The notes beneath the pieces were generated by a model. The model was not told the origin of the DNA. It searched no databases and was given only the letters and a program-made list of their open reading frames with translations. DNA of 6,226 bases from Dehalococcoidia bacterium UBA5629 (GTDB taxonomy: Bacteria > Chloroflexota > Dehalococcoidia > GIF9 > UBA5629), in NCBI GenBank assembly GCA_002421445.1, contig DIKB01000048.1:1-6226 (forward strand), written 5' to 3'. This document shows positions 5,834 to 6,226 of this stretch, piece after piece; position 1 is the first letter of the stretch, and each line of letters begins with the position of its first letter. The position numbers were made by a program, and so were the translations under genes.

Positions 5834-6226
5834 CTAACACCCCGCAGGACATTCACAATGATTGCATCCTTTTTGTTGCTGTTGTACCGCAAAAACCACA
5901 TCGGGATGCCATAGGTTACTCTCAGGAACGAATTTCAGAATAGCAATGAATTCACCGGACATAGAATAAGCGCGGCAATAACCGGAATGTATCGCAGCAG
6001 TATCACTCACTTGAATCGAGCGGCCGCACTTGACATCCAGCTCTTCTTCGTCACTGAGCAAAATAGCATCCAGGTTATATAAAGGCCCGTCAAAGGGATC
6101 AAGTAACTCGCTAAAAGTATCATCCTTAATCGCAGCCTCAACCTGAGAGAGAGAGATTGCGCTTTCTATATCGTATGGACCATACTTCGTGCGCACCAGA
6201 TTTTTTAAATGGCCTCCACACTTCAG
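5834..6226 (-). CDS. truB: tRNA pseudouridine(55) synthase TruB, C-terminal part (5' end outside the window)
   Basis: The last 130 residues are visible; the start lies beyond 6226. TruB converts U55 in the T-loop of tRNAs to pseudouridine. The piece opens with LKCGGHLKNLVRTKYGPYDI, matching the end of the TruB catalytic domain (G-C-x-H-L-x-x-L-x-R-T-x-x-G-x-[FY]). It continues with the usual linker (ISLSQVEAA, then LLDPFDGPLYNLDAILLSDE) and a C-terminal RNA-binding domain similar to TruB_C (YCRAYSMSGEFIAILKF, then LWHPDVVF). The catalytic Asp region is not in the window. After the normal family end, there is an extra tail AVQQQQKGCNHCECPAGC with four cysteines and a histidine, rarely seen in TruB as far as I know. 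A GTG at 6196 is internal, not a start. The product is cytoplasmic. Confidence 0.93.
   Translation of the reverse strand: MKCGGHLKNLVRTKYGPYDIESAISLSQVEAAIKDDTFSELLDPFDGPLYNLDAILLSDEEELDVKCGRSIQVSDTAAIHSGYCRAYSMSGEFIAILKFVPESNLWHPDVVFAVQQQQKGCNHCECPAGC

Overview
The window carries ordinary bacterial housekeeping genes at moderate GC with consensus sigma-70 signals. Gene content (a BirA with an N-terminal DNA-binding domain, an SSS symporter, an ST1585-like beta-lactamase-fold hydrolase, a PHP phosphatase-like protein beside truB, and a TPR lipoprotein) would suit an uncultured Chloroflexota/Dehalococcoidia-type bacterium. That assignment is a guess from family resemblance, not a demonstrated placement.

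Layout. Positions 1 to about 335 hold the decayed remnant of a fumarylacetoacetate hydrolase (FAH) family gene: the N-terminal part is readable, most of the catalytic domain is missing, and a short C-terminal piece survives in another frame. Positions 431-488 are a compact control region. A perfect 17-bp inverted repeat contains a BirA-type biotin operator (TTGTCAACC-N14-GGTTGACAA), and its right half supplies the -35 of a perfect TTGACA-N17-TATAAT promoter. Transcription should begin at or next to the ATG at 498, so birA is probably leaderless and autoregulated. The next gene, 11 bases downstream and with a good Shine-Dalgarno, encodes a 466-residue sodium/solute symporter, which makes it a candidate biotin (or related vitamin) importer under BirA control.

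Positions 3038-3646 encode a four-repeat TPR lipoprotein with its own promoter. At 3707-4096 is a small membrane-anchored protein interrupted by one in-frame TGA, after which the same frame stays open and protein-like for 53 codons to a TAG. This is either a nonsense mutation or a recoded (possibly selenocysteine) codon. It ends 4 bases from the convergent metallo-hydrolase gene (4101-5015, minus). A divergent control region with an 8-bp hairpin separates that gene from a PHP-domain gene (5135-5809, plus), which converges on the 3' part of truB (5834-6226, minus, running off the window).

The two most interesting points are the BirA operator/promoter/leaderless birA-symporter unit and the in-frame TGA gene. 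No rRNA, tRNA, insertion sequence or CRISPR array was seen.
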